The notes: generated by a model from the letters alone, not told the origin. A DNA stretch of 35,586 bases from Pseudocolwellia sp. AS88 (GCF_030551755.1 NZ_JAUPEC010000034.1:1-35586); one strand, 5' to 3'; shown: positions 8,745 through 16,638, numbered from the stretch's first letter. Program-made: numbers and translations.

Positions 8745-9221
8745 TTGTCTTCCCATACTTTAGATAATGCTGACGATTGGTTGATCACTAACGACAGTGT
8801 TATGGGTGGTCTATCAAAAGGTCATACTTTTGTAGAAAATAATATGATGACTTTTTCAGGCTTTTTATCTACTGAAAATTCAGGTGGTTTTACTAGTATA
8901 TTTAAAAAACTACCTAGTTTATCTGAGTCAGTAGAGTCAGTTACTATTGTTGTTAAAGGCGATGGAAAACCTTATCAATTACGTGTTAGAACGCAAGTTA
9001 TGGGCTATGAACTGGCTTATAAAATTAACTTTGATACAAGCATTGATACAGTAACAACTCACACATTCAAATTATCTGATTTTGAAGCATCATTTAGAGG
9101 ACGAATTATCAGTCATGCCCCTTTATTAAAGGCCTCTACTATTACCCATGTTGGCTTTCTGTTATCAGCTAAACAACCAAGCCACTTTTCTTTAAACATT
9201 TACTCCATCGAATTTATATAA
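8745..9221 (+). CDS. CIA30-family protein
   Basis: The 158-residue product resembles the complex I intermediate-associated protein 30 (CIA30) family, a galactose-binding-like beta-sandwich. The diagnostic start is WLITNDSVMGGLSKG, followed by FSGFLSTENSGGFTSI and the strand-rich GDGKPYQLRVRT, with the typical end THVGFLLSAKQPSHFSLNIYSIEF. Bacterial members are mostly uncharacterised; a role in NADH dehydrogenase assembly should not be assumed. The only sensible start is TTG, because the frame upstream holds no ATG or GTG before a stop. Translation probably depends on coupling to the gene five bases upstream. There is no signal peptide. Confidence 0.85.
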   Translation: MSSHTLDNADDWLITNDSVMGGLSKGHTFVENNMMTFSGFLSTENSGGFTSIFKKLPSLSESVESVTIVVKGDGKPYQLRVRTQVMGYELAYKINFDTSIDTVTTHTFKLSDFEASFRGRIISHAPLLKASTITHVGFLLSAKQPSHFSLNIYSIEFI

Positions 9222-9419
9222 CACTTCCCTTTGTTTTGTAACAACAGATGTTTTCTGCGACATTTTGCTTTCATCTGCTATTTTTGTCTGACTTAATCAA
9301 ATAGAATTCATCACTTAAAAGAGATTTATACTTAAATCTGTACTTCATTATGAGTTCAATTAAATTTCCGTTACCGCAGTGCAAGCTACCTGCGAAATAA
9401 ATTAAAAGGAATGTTGCTA

Positions 9420-10394
9420 ATGACTGCAACCGAGAAACAACCTGTTGTATTAATTACTGATTACGCTTGGCCAGATCTTGATATTGAAAAAAGCATTTTA
9501 GAGGGGGCAGGCTATAAAGTAGTGTCTGGGCCATCAGCTCCGGCTTCAGCAGAGGTGATTGAAGCGCTTATGCTAGAACATCAACCTGATGTTGTATTGT
9601 TTTGTTGGGCACCAGTAACAGAGAAAGCTATTCGTAGTGTTCCTCATTTAAAATTAGCTGCTCGTCTAGGTGTGGGGCTAGATAATTTAGCTGTTGATGT
9701 ATGTACTGAATTAGGGATTTGGGTCACCAATGTTCCTGATTACTGTGTTGAAGAAGTCTCTGATCACACAGTCTCGATGTTACTTTCTTGGGCTCGAGGA
9801 TTAGTTCCTTTTAACAAGCAAGTAAGTGAAGGTGTTTGGGAGCCAGCAGGTGCTAAGTTATTACGCGTGGCTAATTTAACTGTAGGTATTTTAGGTTATG
9901 GTCGGATTGGTCAACGTACGGCAAGCAAGTTAAGACCTTTCGGTTGTGAATTATTAGCTGTAGATCGTTCTCCTGATGAAGATGACATTGAGTTTTGTGA
10001 TCTTGAAACAATGGCTGAACGTAGTGATGTATTGATTGTACAAACGCCACTTACACCACAAACACATCATTTAATTGATCAAAATATTTTAGATCGCATA
10101 AAACCAGGCGGATTATTAATTAATGTTAGCCGAGGTGGTGTGGTTGATACAAATGCAGTAATTAATGCCTTAGCAAGCGGCAGACTTTCATCTGTAGGAC
10201 TTGATGTACTAGAAGACGAACCGAATGTTCCAGCTGAGTTACGTGAACATCCGAATACTATTGTTACACCACATGTGGCTTTTTCATCTGATGCGTCACT
10301 TGAAGAATTACGTGTTCGTGCCAGTGAAGAAGTTATTCGTGTGCTTAATGGTGGTAAACCAGAACAAGCGAGAAATCAGCCTAATGGTAAGTAA
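9420..10394 (+). CDS. D-isomer-specific 2-hydroxyacid dehydrogenase (CtBP/SerA-like)
   Basis: This is a 324-residue NAD-dependent oxidoreductase of the D-2-hydroxyacid dehydrogenase superfamily. The Rossmann signature GILGYGRIGQ lies near residue 160. The catalytic set is present: Arg in INVSRGGVVD, Glu in DVLEDEPNVPAE, and His in VTPHVAFSS. The substrate-domain segment RLGVGLDNLAVD is typical of the C-terminal-binding-protein and phosphoglycerate-dehydrogenase-like subgroup; the exact substrate (hydroxypyruvate, glyoxylate or another) cannot be read from sequence. An ATG at 9411 directly abuts AAAAGGA. The one at 9420 has the proper nine-base spacing and is chosen. It is a single-gene unit. 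Confidence 0.9.
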   Translation: MTATEKQPVVLITDYAWPDLDIEKSILEGAGYKVVSGPSAPASAEVIEALMLEHQPDVVLFCWAPVTEKAIRSVPHLKLAARLGVGLDNLAVDVCTELGIWVTNVPDYCVEEVSDHTVSMLLSWARGLVPFNKQVSEGVWEPAGAKLLRVANLTVGILGYGRIGQRTASKLRPFGCELLAVDRSPDEDDIEFCDLETMAERSDVLIVQTPLTPQTHHLIDQNILDRIKPGGLLINVSRGGVVDTNAVINALASGRLSSVGLDVLEDEPNVPAELREHPNTIVTPHVAFSSDASLEELRVRASEEVIRVLNGGKPEQARNQPNGK

Positions 10395-10457
10395 TCTGAT
10401 TATTGCTAATGAAGCTAGTGAAGGTACAAAGAGATATAGAAAGTGATTATTGAAAAG

Positions 10458-10485
10458 CAACTACAAACTTAATTGTTTGTAGTTG
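10458..10485 (+). terminator. Hairpin after the dehydrogenase, weak terminator candidate
   Basis: A perfect 11-bp stem (10458-10468 with 10475-10485, arms CAACTACAAAC/GTTTGTAGTTG) with a 6-base loop lies about 60 bases after the stop. It lacks a T run, so it may stabilise the mRNA end rather than terminate. Confidence 0.45.
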
Positions 10486-10544
10486 TAAGACTTGTGAGTG
10501 ATGAATATGTTTCAACTGTATTGCATTAACTATTAGAGGTAAAT

Positions 10545-10760
10545 ATGAATAAAGTAAGCCCTAAAGCATTACTTCACAGTAAATGGACTAAAGTGGAAGT
10601 AGAGAATAAAGAAAAACATTTCGTAGTAACACAGCTTGAGACCGATGACGAACAACGTATTGTTGAATGTAAAATTGAAGCGGTTATGTCTAAAAATGAG
10701 TATTCAATTAACTGGCGTGATTTGAAAAACAGCGACTCTTGGAAAATAGGTTGGAAGTAG
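10545..10760 (+). CDS. Trp-rich TIGR02450 family protein (DUF2389)
   Basis: This 71-residue soluble protein closely follows the pattern of the small Trp-rich TIGR02450 family: LLHSKWTKVEVENKEKHF at the start, IEAVMSKNEYSINWRDLKN in the middle, and the terminal WKIGWK. Four of its few aromatic residues are tryptophans at conserved spacing. The function is unknown; relatives often sit near photolyase or stress genes, and none is present here. A GAGG-type ribosome site precedes the ATG. It stands alone, convergent with the DUF2798 gene. Confidence 0.88.
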   Translation: MNKVSPKALLHSKWTKVEVENKEKHFVVTQLETDDEQRIVECKIEAVMSKNEYSINWRDLKNSDSWKIGWK

Positions 10761-10868
10761 TTAAGTTGCTTTAACGCAGAGTTTCGCTTTATCTATCAAT
10801 TTTATGAGCCACACTTATTTTAGCGCATATCAGCTTAGAGAGATTTGATACAAGGAAAGAGAAACTCA

Positions 10869-11087
10869 TTACGTTGTTTGTTTACAGAGCTTTTGAGCTA
10901 TAGCTGCAATTTTAGGTCCGAATGAAAATGAGATAAGCCAGGCTACAGGCCAAGCAAATAAGAAAGCACGAGCCCAATTCATAAAAAAACCTTCAACGGC
11001 ACCTAAATTTATAAAGGTGATCCACACGGTCATCAAAAAACATAATACAAAAGACATTAAAAGGGAAAATACTAAACGGTACGACAA
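10869..11087 (-). CDS. DUF2798 family small membrane protein
   Basis: This 72-residue inner-membrane protein has two hydrophobic segments (about 5-28 and 36-56) and the sequence AFLFAWPVAWLISFSFGP, characteristic of DUF2798. Its molecular role is unknown. The start is TTG: GGAG, which overlaps the stop of the MarR gene, is seven bases before it, and only four bases separate the two genes. It is the third gene of an ABM-MarR-DUF2798 operon, so it probably answers to the same MarR repressor. Confidence 0.82.
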   Translation of the reverse strand: MSYRLVFSLLMSFVLCFLMTVWITFINLGAVEGFFMNWARAFLFAWPVAWLISFSFGPKIAAIAQKLCKQTT

Positions 11088-11091
11088 GGTT

Positions 11092-11529
11092 TTACTCCAA
11101 ATTTGGGGAGGTAGTTAATATATCAAAATAGCCTGACAATATTGATTTTAACAGAGCTTCGCTTTTTTTTGTTAGTGCTAAAGTTACCGCTCTGCCATCT
11201 TCTTTATCTTTTTTTGCACATAACAAAGCATCTTCAACTAGCTTTTTAACAGCCCGACTTAATACAGGTTTAGATACATCTAATCGACTAACTAATTCTG
11301 ATGCGTAAAGCCACTCACGATCTAACTCTCGATCAATCGCCATAAGTATTAAAAAGCGTAGTTGCGATAAACCATGTGAAGCAAAGTAATCGTCTAGCTT
11401 TCGTATAAGTGAACTATATTCCCTTAGACCTTCAAGCCGTTGAGCTATTTGCTGGCTTTGATCAGGGCAAAATTCATCGCTATAGCGCGTGATCATAGCT
11501 TGAGTAGGTAACTCTTTTAAGAAAAACAT
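11092..11529 (-). CDS. MarR-family transcriptional regulator
   Basis: This 145-residue protein has the winged-helix layout of MarR regulators. The recognition region is LYASELVSRLDVSKPVLSRAVKKLVEDALL, and the wing contains KKDKEDGRAVTLALT with the conserved DxR. The N-terminal helix before LSQLRFLILMAI supplies the dimer interface. It lies four bases after the ABM monooxygenase stop, with AGG eight bases before the ATG. It most likely represses its own operon through the perfect palindrome at 11856-11875. The ligand is unknown; the neighbouring ABM enzyme suggests a quinone or phenolic compound, which is inference only. Confidence 0.9.
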   Translation of the reverse strand: MFFLKELPTQAMITRYSDEFCPDQSQQIAQRLEGLREYSSLIRKLDDYFASHGLSQLRFLILMAIDRELDREWLYASELVSRLDVSKPVLSRAVKKLVEDALLCAKKDKEDGRAVTLALTKKSEALLKSILSGYFDILTTSPNLE

Positions 11530-11533
11530 GGTA

Positions 11534-11818
11534 TTAACCTAAGTGCTCCATAGCAGTAATATCAACAGGTTTTGCTAACCAAGTTTCGTATGCGACAAAT
11601 ACTTTTTGAGTGTAATCTTGCAGATAATGTAATTGCAATGCCGACTCATTAACCCATTGTTCATAAAGAAATAATTCAGTTTTGTCAGTGTTGGTATGAA
11701 TATCAAATTGAATGCAGCCTGTTTCATGACGAGTTTCATCAAGAATAGATAATATGGCTGTTTTAGCTGACTCAAAATATTCTGCTTTTGGGGTGATAGT
11801 TGCAAATACACAGTGCAT
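11534..11818 (-). CDS. ABM-domain protein, putative quinol monooxygenase (YgiN-like)
   Basis: This 94-residue antibiotic-biosynthesis-monooxygenase fold protein is the usual one-domain length. It shows FATITPKAEYFESAKTAI as the first strand and helix, HETGCIQFDIHTN, and the conserved ELFLYEQWVNESALQLHY. Such proteins act as small dimeric, cofactor-free oxygenases on quinols or similar aromatics, but many are untested. AAGGAAG sits seven bases before the ATG. It is the first gene of the MarR-controlled operon. The promoter, about 50 bases upstream, is covered by the palindromic operator. Confidence 0.87.
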   Translation of the reverse strand: MHCVFATITPKAEYFESAKTAILSILDETRHETGCIQFDIHTNTDKTELFLYEQWVNESALQLHYLQDYTQKVFVAYETWLAKPVDITAMEHLG

Positions 11819-11855
11819 ATTAATACTTCCTTATAAGTAATAGATCATGAAAAAT

Positions 11856-11875
11856 CTAGTTACCATGGTAACTAG
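11856..11875. promoter_or_regulatory. Perfect 20-bp palindrome, probable MarR operator
   Basis: The 20 bases centred at 11865/11866 are an exact palindrome with core TACCATGGTA and CTAG at each end. The position over the -10 region of an operon encoding a MarR repressor, together with the length and symmetry, fits a MarR-dimer site. Confidence 0.75.
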
Positions 11876-11892
11876 TTTTTTTGGCATGTCAA
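11865..11892 (-). promoter_or_regulatory. Promoter of the ABM-MarR-DUF2798 operon
   Basis: A consensus -35 hexamer TTGACA (11892 down to 11887) is followed after 16 bases by TACCAT (11870 to 11865), a four-of-six -10 match. The -10 lies inside the palindrome, so a bound repressor would block the polymerase directly. Confidence 0.55.
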
Positions 11893-11922
11893 TTTACTTT
11901 TAAGATTTACCTTTTTGCTAAA

Positions 11923-11940
11923 CTAGTATTTACCAAGGTA
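11923..11940. promoter_or_regulatory. Second, imperfect copy of the MarR-type operator core
   Basis: This site has CTAG at its left and core TACCAAGGTA (11931-11940), the same TACC-N2-GGTA arrangement as the perfect palindrome exactly 70 bases away. It overlaps the stop codon of the upstream SDR gene. It may be an auxiliary site for looping or cooperative binding. Confidence 0.45.
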
Positions 11941-12691
11941 TTACTTTTCCTTGCCAATCTAGATAACTTGCTTTGCCATCTATTAGTGTATCTTCAACAA
12001 TTGTTAATAGCTGCTTAGCAACAAATTCGCTTGTAAATAATTTACCTTCTGGCACATTCTTTTGAAATGGCTTTGAAAGTGGACTGTCGGTAGTGCCTGG
12101 ATGGAAAGAGATCAGCTTGATATTTTTTGCTCTTCTAGCAAGCTCTACTGCTGCTGAAGTGAGTAGCATATTCATCGCTGCTTTCGATGCTCGATAACTG
12201 TACCACCCACCTAATCTATTATCACTAATACTGCCAACCCTCGCGGTAAATACAACAACTTTACAGCTGCCTTTTCCACTAAGAATAGGAGTTAAATGTT
12301 TAAGCCATAACATAGGCGTGATTGTATTAGCGCTCAATACTTGCGTAAAAGCTTCTGCTGAAAAGTCTTCTAAACGTTTTTCTGGTTGTAGTTTTATATT
12401 ATGTAATAGCCCATGACAAATAATTACTTTTGTTATTTCAAACATGGCAATTAAGTCTATTTTACTTACTGCTAGGTTAATTTCATCTTCCTGATAATTC
12501 TTAACATTAATTGAATTTAAACAAGCGGAGTGCAATTGTTGAAAGCTCTCTTGTTGATAGAACGTTAGATCTCGGCTAATAACAATCAACTGAGTATTAT
12601 CATGATTTTTAGCGTCTAAAATAATTTGTTGTGACAGAGCTTTAGCTATTTCGCTATTTGCTCCGATAATCACTATGGTTTGGTTTTTCAT
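11930..12691 (-). CDS. SDR-family oxidoreductase
   Basis: This 253-residue short-chain dehydrogenase has a degenerate glycine-rich nucleotide site, IIGANSEIAKAL, at residues 6-17. The NAG-like position is replaced (SANTITPMLW). The active-site YSYRASK has the Tyr-x-x-x-Lys pair, and SFHPGTTDSPLS follows. The pattern is close to CsgA/C-factor-like SDRs; the substrate is unknown. The open frame continues 13 codons upstream. I chose the ATG at 12691 because AAGGAG lies seven bases before it. The gene then overlaps the DUF393 gene by 38 bases, suggesting co-translation within the flavin reductase-DUF3429-DUF393-SDR operon. Confidence 0.88.
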   Translation of the reverse strand: MKNQTIVIIGANSEIAKALSQQIILDAKNHDNTQLIVISRDLTFYQQESFQQLHSACLNSINVKNYQEDEINLAVSKIDLIAMFEITKVIICHGLLHNIKLQPEKRLEDFSAEAFTQVLSANTITPMLWLKHLTPILSGKGSCKVVVFTARVGSISDNRLGGWYSYRASKAAMNMLLTSAAVELARRAKNIKLISFHPGTTDSPLSKPFQKNVPEGKLFTSEFVAKQLLTIVEDTLIDGKASYLDWQGKVIPW

Positions 12692-13088
12692 GGCAAACTC
12701 CTTCAATACAAGCATTGCTGCCGATACCAAATTTTTGGTATAAAAAATTAGAAATTGGATGGCGATATTTAGCCAAAATTAAATAAACTCCATGAGCTAA
12801 CTGCTTTACTACAGGAAATTGTAGAGGGGCCACTAAGCTTCCTCTTCCCACTAATGTCCAAGCTCTATGTGTTACGTCGAGTGCTTTTAGTATTTTCCCT
12901 TGGTATTCACCGTGTAGCATTTTCATCGCCTTATCAGGATCAATATTAGGGAAGTCAGTTGTAAAGTTTTGTTGATGTAAATTAACTAAGATGATCAAAT
13001 TGTCATTATCAAATTGCTTTAGCTTCTGCATTTCTAAATTACATAACGGACAATTTGCGTCGTAAAAAATGGTGAGTTGGTTATTCAT
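12654..13088 (-). CDS. DUF393 (DCC family) thiol-disulfide oxidoreductase-like protein
   Basis: The 144-residue product has the DCC signature FYDANCPLCNLEM at residues 8-20, a CxxC pair (Cys14, Cys17) in a thioredoxin-like setting, followed by the family pattern DPDKAMKMLHGEYQGKILKALDVTHRAW. A redox role is the usual assumption but the family's biochemical activity is poorly defined. GGGGA lies upstream of the ATG. It is 30 bases after the DUF3429 gene, and its tail overlaps the SDR gene by 38 bases. The last 15 or so residues beyond GSNACIEGVC are not needed for the domain. Confidence 0.9.
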   Translation of the reverse strand: MNNQLTIFYDANCPLCNLEMQKLKQFDNDNLIILVNLHQQNFTTDFPNIDPDKAMKMLHGEYQGKILKALDVTHRAWTLVGRGSLVAPLQFPVVKQLAHGVYLILAKYRHPISNFLYQKFGIGSNACIEGVCHEKPNHSDYRSK

Positions 13089-13118
13089 TAGAGTTCCCCA
13101 TAATTAATTGAAACTTTT

Positions 13119-13550
13119 TCATAACAAAAAAACTATAGCGACAGAGTGCAGAATATTTACAGCTATGGTGAGTTTGAATCTCATTTTTAAATAGTCTTGT
13201 GTTTCATTATTTGTGTCGTTATTCGTATGAGTTGTAGTTATCAAATATTCAGCTAAAAATAAAACAAGATAACCAAAAGACAAAAAGAGTAATGCGTAAA
13301 ATGGCGATAAAAATAAACAGACAAAAGCATATAAACAAAAAACATTACTGATAACTTGAACGCTTTTGTAGTTCGCCGAACTTCCTGAACGCCATAGGGT
13401 TCCTGCAATAAAACTAAATATCATTGCACTGTAAAAAGTAAATGCTTGTAGTGGTTCGATAAATAATCCACTTGGCGAATATTGAAATAACCCTAGAAAT
13501 ATTACGAAAGGAATTAGCCCGGCATAACCTAAAAACTGATAAGTTTTCAT
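13119..13550 (-). CDS. DUF3429 family integral membrane protein
   Basis: This 143-residue inner-membrane protein has four to five hydrophobic segments (about 5-24, 35-55, 63-82, 83-105, 125-143). The FTFYSAMIFSFIAGTLW block is the conserved DUF3429 feature. A hydrophilic Asn/Thr-rich loop (TTTHTNNDTNNETQ) separates the last two segments. The function is unknown. Its ATG overlaps the flavin reductase stop in an ATGA arrangement, so it is translationally coupled, and a redox-related membrane role is a reasonable inference from neighbours only. Confidence 0.85.
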   Translation of the reverse strand: MKTYQFLGYAGLIPFVIFLGLFQYSPSGLFIEPLQAFTFYSAMIFSFIAGTLWRSGSSANYKSVQVISNVFCLYAFVCLFLSPFYALLFLSFGYLVLFLAEYLITTTHTNNDTNNETQDYLKMRFKLTIAVNILHSVAIVFLL

Positions 13551-14194
13551 GATAATTTCTCTTCTTTATTTTGATTAAGAGGCAAGCCACTAAGATCAAG
13601 ATTGTTAAGAAGTTGGTCAGGTTTCGCATAACTTAAGCGTGAAAGGCGAGTAGTGTTATGGTAGCTATCAAGTCCTGAAATACAGGTTGTTTCTAGTGAT
13701 TCTATGTCAATGTAACCATCTTCTTGAATCGCTTTGTTTTCACAAAGTATATGAGTGATTTCACCAATAATAAGTTGCGTATTATTAAGATCAATATGCA
13801 CAATATCTTGTAAAGTTAACGCATATTTCAGACGACTTTCTCTAACGAAAGGCGCATTTATGCCATCAATATAGTGTGTAGATAATCCTGAATGTGAAAA
13901 CTCACTTTCTTCTTGTGAGTAACGTGCTGAAGTTTGATGAGCTTGTCGATAAAACTCAGCGGATACTTGATTAATCGTGTAATGCTTAGTACTAACTATA
14001 TTATTTAGTGTATGCCTGTCGGTATTGTCAGGTCGCATAATAAAGCCCACTAAAGCTGGCGATGCACCTAAATGCACGACTGAGCTAAAAATAGCCACGT
14101 TAGTTTGCCCATCTGTGTTTTTAGTCGCAATGAGGTTGGCACTTTTAAAGCCAGACAAGCTGTTGATGAACTTTGCTCTGTATCTCTGTTCCAT
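13547..14194 (-). CDS. Flavin reductase-like FMN-binding protein
   Basis: This is a 215-residue split-barrel flavoprotein of the flavin reductase-like (DIM6/NTAB) group. It begins with FINSLSGFKSANLIATKNTDGQTNVAIFSSVVHLGASPALVGF-type family features (the FSSVVHLG stretch lines the FMN site) and continues with RHTLNNIVSTKHYTINQV. The physiological substrate or partner oxygenase is not apparent. A TTG three codons upstream (14203) could be used, but it has no ribosome site. The ATG at 14194 has GAAGG very close by, so the start is uncertain. It is the first gene of the four-gene redox operon. Confidence 0.87.
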   Translation of the reverse strand: MEQRYRAKFINSLSGFKSANLIATKNTDGQTNVAIFSSVVHLGASPALVGFIMRPDNTDRHTLNNIVSTKHYTINQVSAEFYRQAHQTSARYSQEESEFSHSGLSTHYIDGINAPFVRESRLKYALTLQDIVHIDLNNTQLIIGEITHILCENKAIQEDGYIDIESLETTCISGLDSYHNTTRLSRLSYAKPDQLLNNLDLSGLPLNQNKEEKLS

Positions 14195-14438
14195 CGCCTT
14201 CAAGTCATTATAATTGTATTGTTTGTATGTAATAAATTACTCCCCATTAAGCTTAACTATGTGCTTTCTATGTTGTTCAATACGTATGATGTTGCTTAAA
14301 AGATCTATAAAAAATTTCAAAAGGAGAAATGTTAAAGTGATTTAAATAATAAATAAGGGAATATGATTAATTAACAGCGCGTTATTTGAATAGTTTTCTA
14401 TACTGAAAGGAGTTGTATATTTATCTAAAAGGGTTTTT

Positions 14439-14663
14439 ATGAAGTTACCTGAGGTTAATTTGTGTAAAGCAGATAGAGTAGTAAGAGGTGTATTGAGTGT
14501 ATTGCTGATTATATATGTTATTTTTTGGCATGATGAAGTAGGTGATACTTTGTTAATTTCACTTATCTGGATTTTTTCTATTTTAAATTTAATTTCTTTT
14601 GCTTCAGGCTGGTGTCCTGTCTACCATCTTGCAAATTTAAGTACATGTAAAAATAAAGAATAA
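14439..14663 (+). CDS. YgaP-like transmembrane protein (DUF2892)
   Basis: This 74-residue protein has two closely spaced transmembrane helices (about 18-32 and 38-54) preceded by ADRVVRGVLSVLL and followed by GWCPVYHLANLSTC, the hallmark of the DUF2892 domain, which is found alone or at the end of YgaP rhodanese. There is no rhodanese domain here. AAAAGGG precedes the ATG. It ends nine bases before the GGDEF-EAL gene, so the two form a small operon. Confidence 0.87.
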   Translation: MKLPEVNLCKADRVVRGVLSVLLIIYVIFWHDEVGDTLLISLIWIFSILNLISFASGWCPVYHLANLSTCKNKE

Positions 14664-14672
14664 GTACATAAT

Positions 14673-16595
14673 ATGAGTAAAGATGTTGAAAAAATAAATC
14701 TAGACTCTGATTTAAGACGCCATTTACTTTTAGGTACTATAGGTTTAGTTGTTGCTGTTTTAATTATTTTTATCAATGTTACTTATGATATTGCTAACGA
14801 TCTTGGTGAGTCGCTTGAGTCTGAACATATAGAGATACAAGTTAATGAAGTGGCGAAAGTAGTTGATAGTTTAGTAACTACCGAGCAACTAAGGCAATTG
14901 AAAGATAACCTCATTCCTTATGAATACTTTGCATCTCATCACTATTTTTTAGATGAGGATGTTCTATTTCTTAATGTGCTGCTTTCTGAAAAGAAACTTA
15001 CTATTACCGGGGAATATAATTTCAACGAATTCCCTAGAATTGTACAAGCTATATCTGATAAAAAATCAGAAAGTGGATTTACTCAGCTAAACGATGATAG
15101 AGTTTTTTGGCAATATAAATACAATGAAGACATAGGCACAGAGCTTATCTTTGCTCGTAAAGTTCATGCATTAGACAGAGCTATAAGTTACATGTCTACT
15201 CGTCTTTCTATTGGAGCATTTGTTACTTTTTGGTTAGCTGTTTGGGCTGCGCTAATCATATCTACTTATATTACCCAGCGCTTCATCAAAGGAAATGTTA
15301 GGCTTAATTACTTAGCGAATCACGATAACCTAACCAACTTACCCAATCGTACATATTTGTATGAGATTGTTAATAAGTACTTTAAACAAAGTAAAAATAC
15401 TCTTTCTAATAAAAATGCATCCATGTTGTTTATTGATTTGAATAAGTTCAAGTTAATCAATGATTCATTAGGGCATCATAGTGGTGACCTTTTGCTAGCA
15501 ACAATTGCGATGCGTTTAAACAAATTTGTCACCAAAACTGATTACGCTTTTCGTTATGGTGGGGATGAATTTATTATATGGAGTGAGAATACTGATCAAG
15601 CTGCTGCCCAAGTTCTTGCTGCTAAAGTAATTGAAGCCTGTAAAAAACCTTTAAATATTCAAGGCTCACAGTTTGAGGTGAGTGTGAGTATTGGTATTGC
15701 TTGTTATCCAGAAGATGGAAAGAATTTTAATGACATTTTTAAACATGCTGATATTGCTATGTATCATGCTAAACATATGCGCTTAGGTCACCAAAGTTAC
15801 CAGAAAAACTTAGATATTAGATCCTCTTTAAAAGTAAATCTCAGTGGTCAATTAAGCCATGCATTATTAAACGAACAGTTTGTTTTATATTACCAGCCGA
15901 AAGTAAATATTTCAGATGGAAAAACTTTTGGTGCTGAAGCTCTTATTCGTTGGCAGCATCCGGTTGAGGGTTTATTAACACCCAACTTCTTTATTTCTTT
16001 AATTGAACAAAGTGATTTTGTTCATGCTTTTACTCGATATGTTTTTAAACAAGCGATTATGCAATGTAGAAGTTGGATGAACCAAGGTTATGAGTTAAGT
16101 GTAGCTGTAAATATTTCTCCTTATAATTTATTAGATGCTGGTCTAGTTGAGCATTTAAAAGACTTACTTGAACAGCATAAAGTGCCAGCAAGTTTAATTG
16201 AAATTGAATTAACTGAAAGTGCCACTATGGTAGACATTGATGTAACGAAGAAAATCTTTAAAGAGTTTAAAAACCTCGGAGTTAAACTTTCTATTGATGA
16301 TTTTGGTACAGGAATGAGTTCTTTATCTTATATTAAAGAATTAGAAGTTGATTTCATTAAAATCGATCGCTCTTTCATTATTAATATCGTTGAAAGTAAT
16401 GAAGATGAAGCCATAGTGATGAGTATTTTATTATTGTGCCAAAAGCTAAATAGAGACGTTATTATTGAAGGTATTGAGACAAAAGAACAAAGAGATAAAT
16501 TACTTGCTTTAGGCTGTAAATATGCACAAGGTTATTATTTTGGTAAACCTATGTTATCGCAAGATCTAACATTGTTGTTAGGAAAACCTAGTTAG
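14673..16595 (+). CDS. GGDEF-EAL cyclic-di-GMP enzyme with periplasmic sensor
   Basis: This 640-residue inner-membrane protein has a transmembrane helix at about 18-40, a periplasmic sensor of some 135 residues with no recognised name, and a second helix at about 177-198. A GGDEF domain (about 210-375) and an EAL domain (about 385-635) follow. The cyclase site is intact (FRYGGDEF). The inhibitory RxxD motif is missing: its place holds TKTD. The phosphodiesterase residues are all present: AEALIRW, VNISPYN, IEIELTES, DDFGTG, IKIDRSF, IEGIET and QGYYFGKP. It could therefore make or degrade c-di-GMP, and the dominant activity cannot be read off. It is coupled to the DUF2892 gene. Confidence 0.95.
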   Translation: MSKDVEKINLDSDLRRHLLLGTIGLVVAVLIIFINVTYDIANDLGESLESEHIEIQVNEVAKVVDSLVTTEQLRQLKDNLIPYEYFASHHYFLDEDVLFLNVLLSEKKLTITGEYNFNEFPRIVQAISDKKSESGFTQLNDDRVFWQYKYNEDIGTELIFARKVHALDRAISYMSTRLSIGAFVTFWLAVWAALIISTYITQRFIKGNVRLNYLANHDNLTNLPNRTYLYEIVNKYFKQSKNTLSNKNASMLFIDLNKFKLINDSLGHHSGDLLLATIAMRLNKFVTKTDYAFRYGGDEFIIWSENTDQAAAQVLAAKVIEACKKPLNIQGSQFEVSVSIGIACYPEDGKNFNDIFKHADIAMYHAKHMRLGHQSYQKNLDIRSSLKVNLSGQLSHALLNEQFVLYYQPKVNISDGKTFGAEALIRWQHPVEGLLTPNFFISLIEQSDFVHAFTRYVFKQAIMQCRSWMNQGYELSVAVNISPYNLLDAGLVEHLKDLLEQHKVPASLIEIELTESATMVDIDVTKKIFKEFKNLGVKLSIDDFGTGMSSLSYIKELEVDFIKIDRSFIINIVESNEDEAIVMSILLLCQKLNRDVIIEGIETKEQRDKLLALGCKYAQGYYFGKPMLSQDLTLLLGKPS

Positions 16596-16638
16596 CTAAG
16601 TCTGTTAGTTTATGAATGAATTGTGTTTTAAGTAACTG

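Noticed and set aside
9249-9288. CAGATG/CATCTG inverted repeat as terminator after the CIA30 gene
   Set aside because: The stem is six base pairs with a very long loop; it is too weak to call.
14320-14340. A strong ribosome site (AAGGAG) followed by ATG TTA AAG TGA
   Set aside because: The frame is only three codons long. It may be a chance match or a decayed gene start, and there is no support for a real product.
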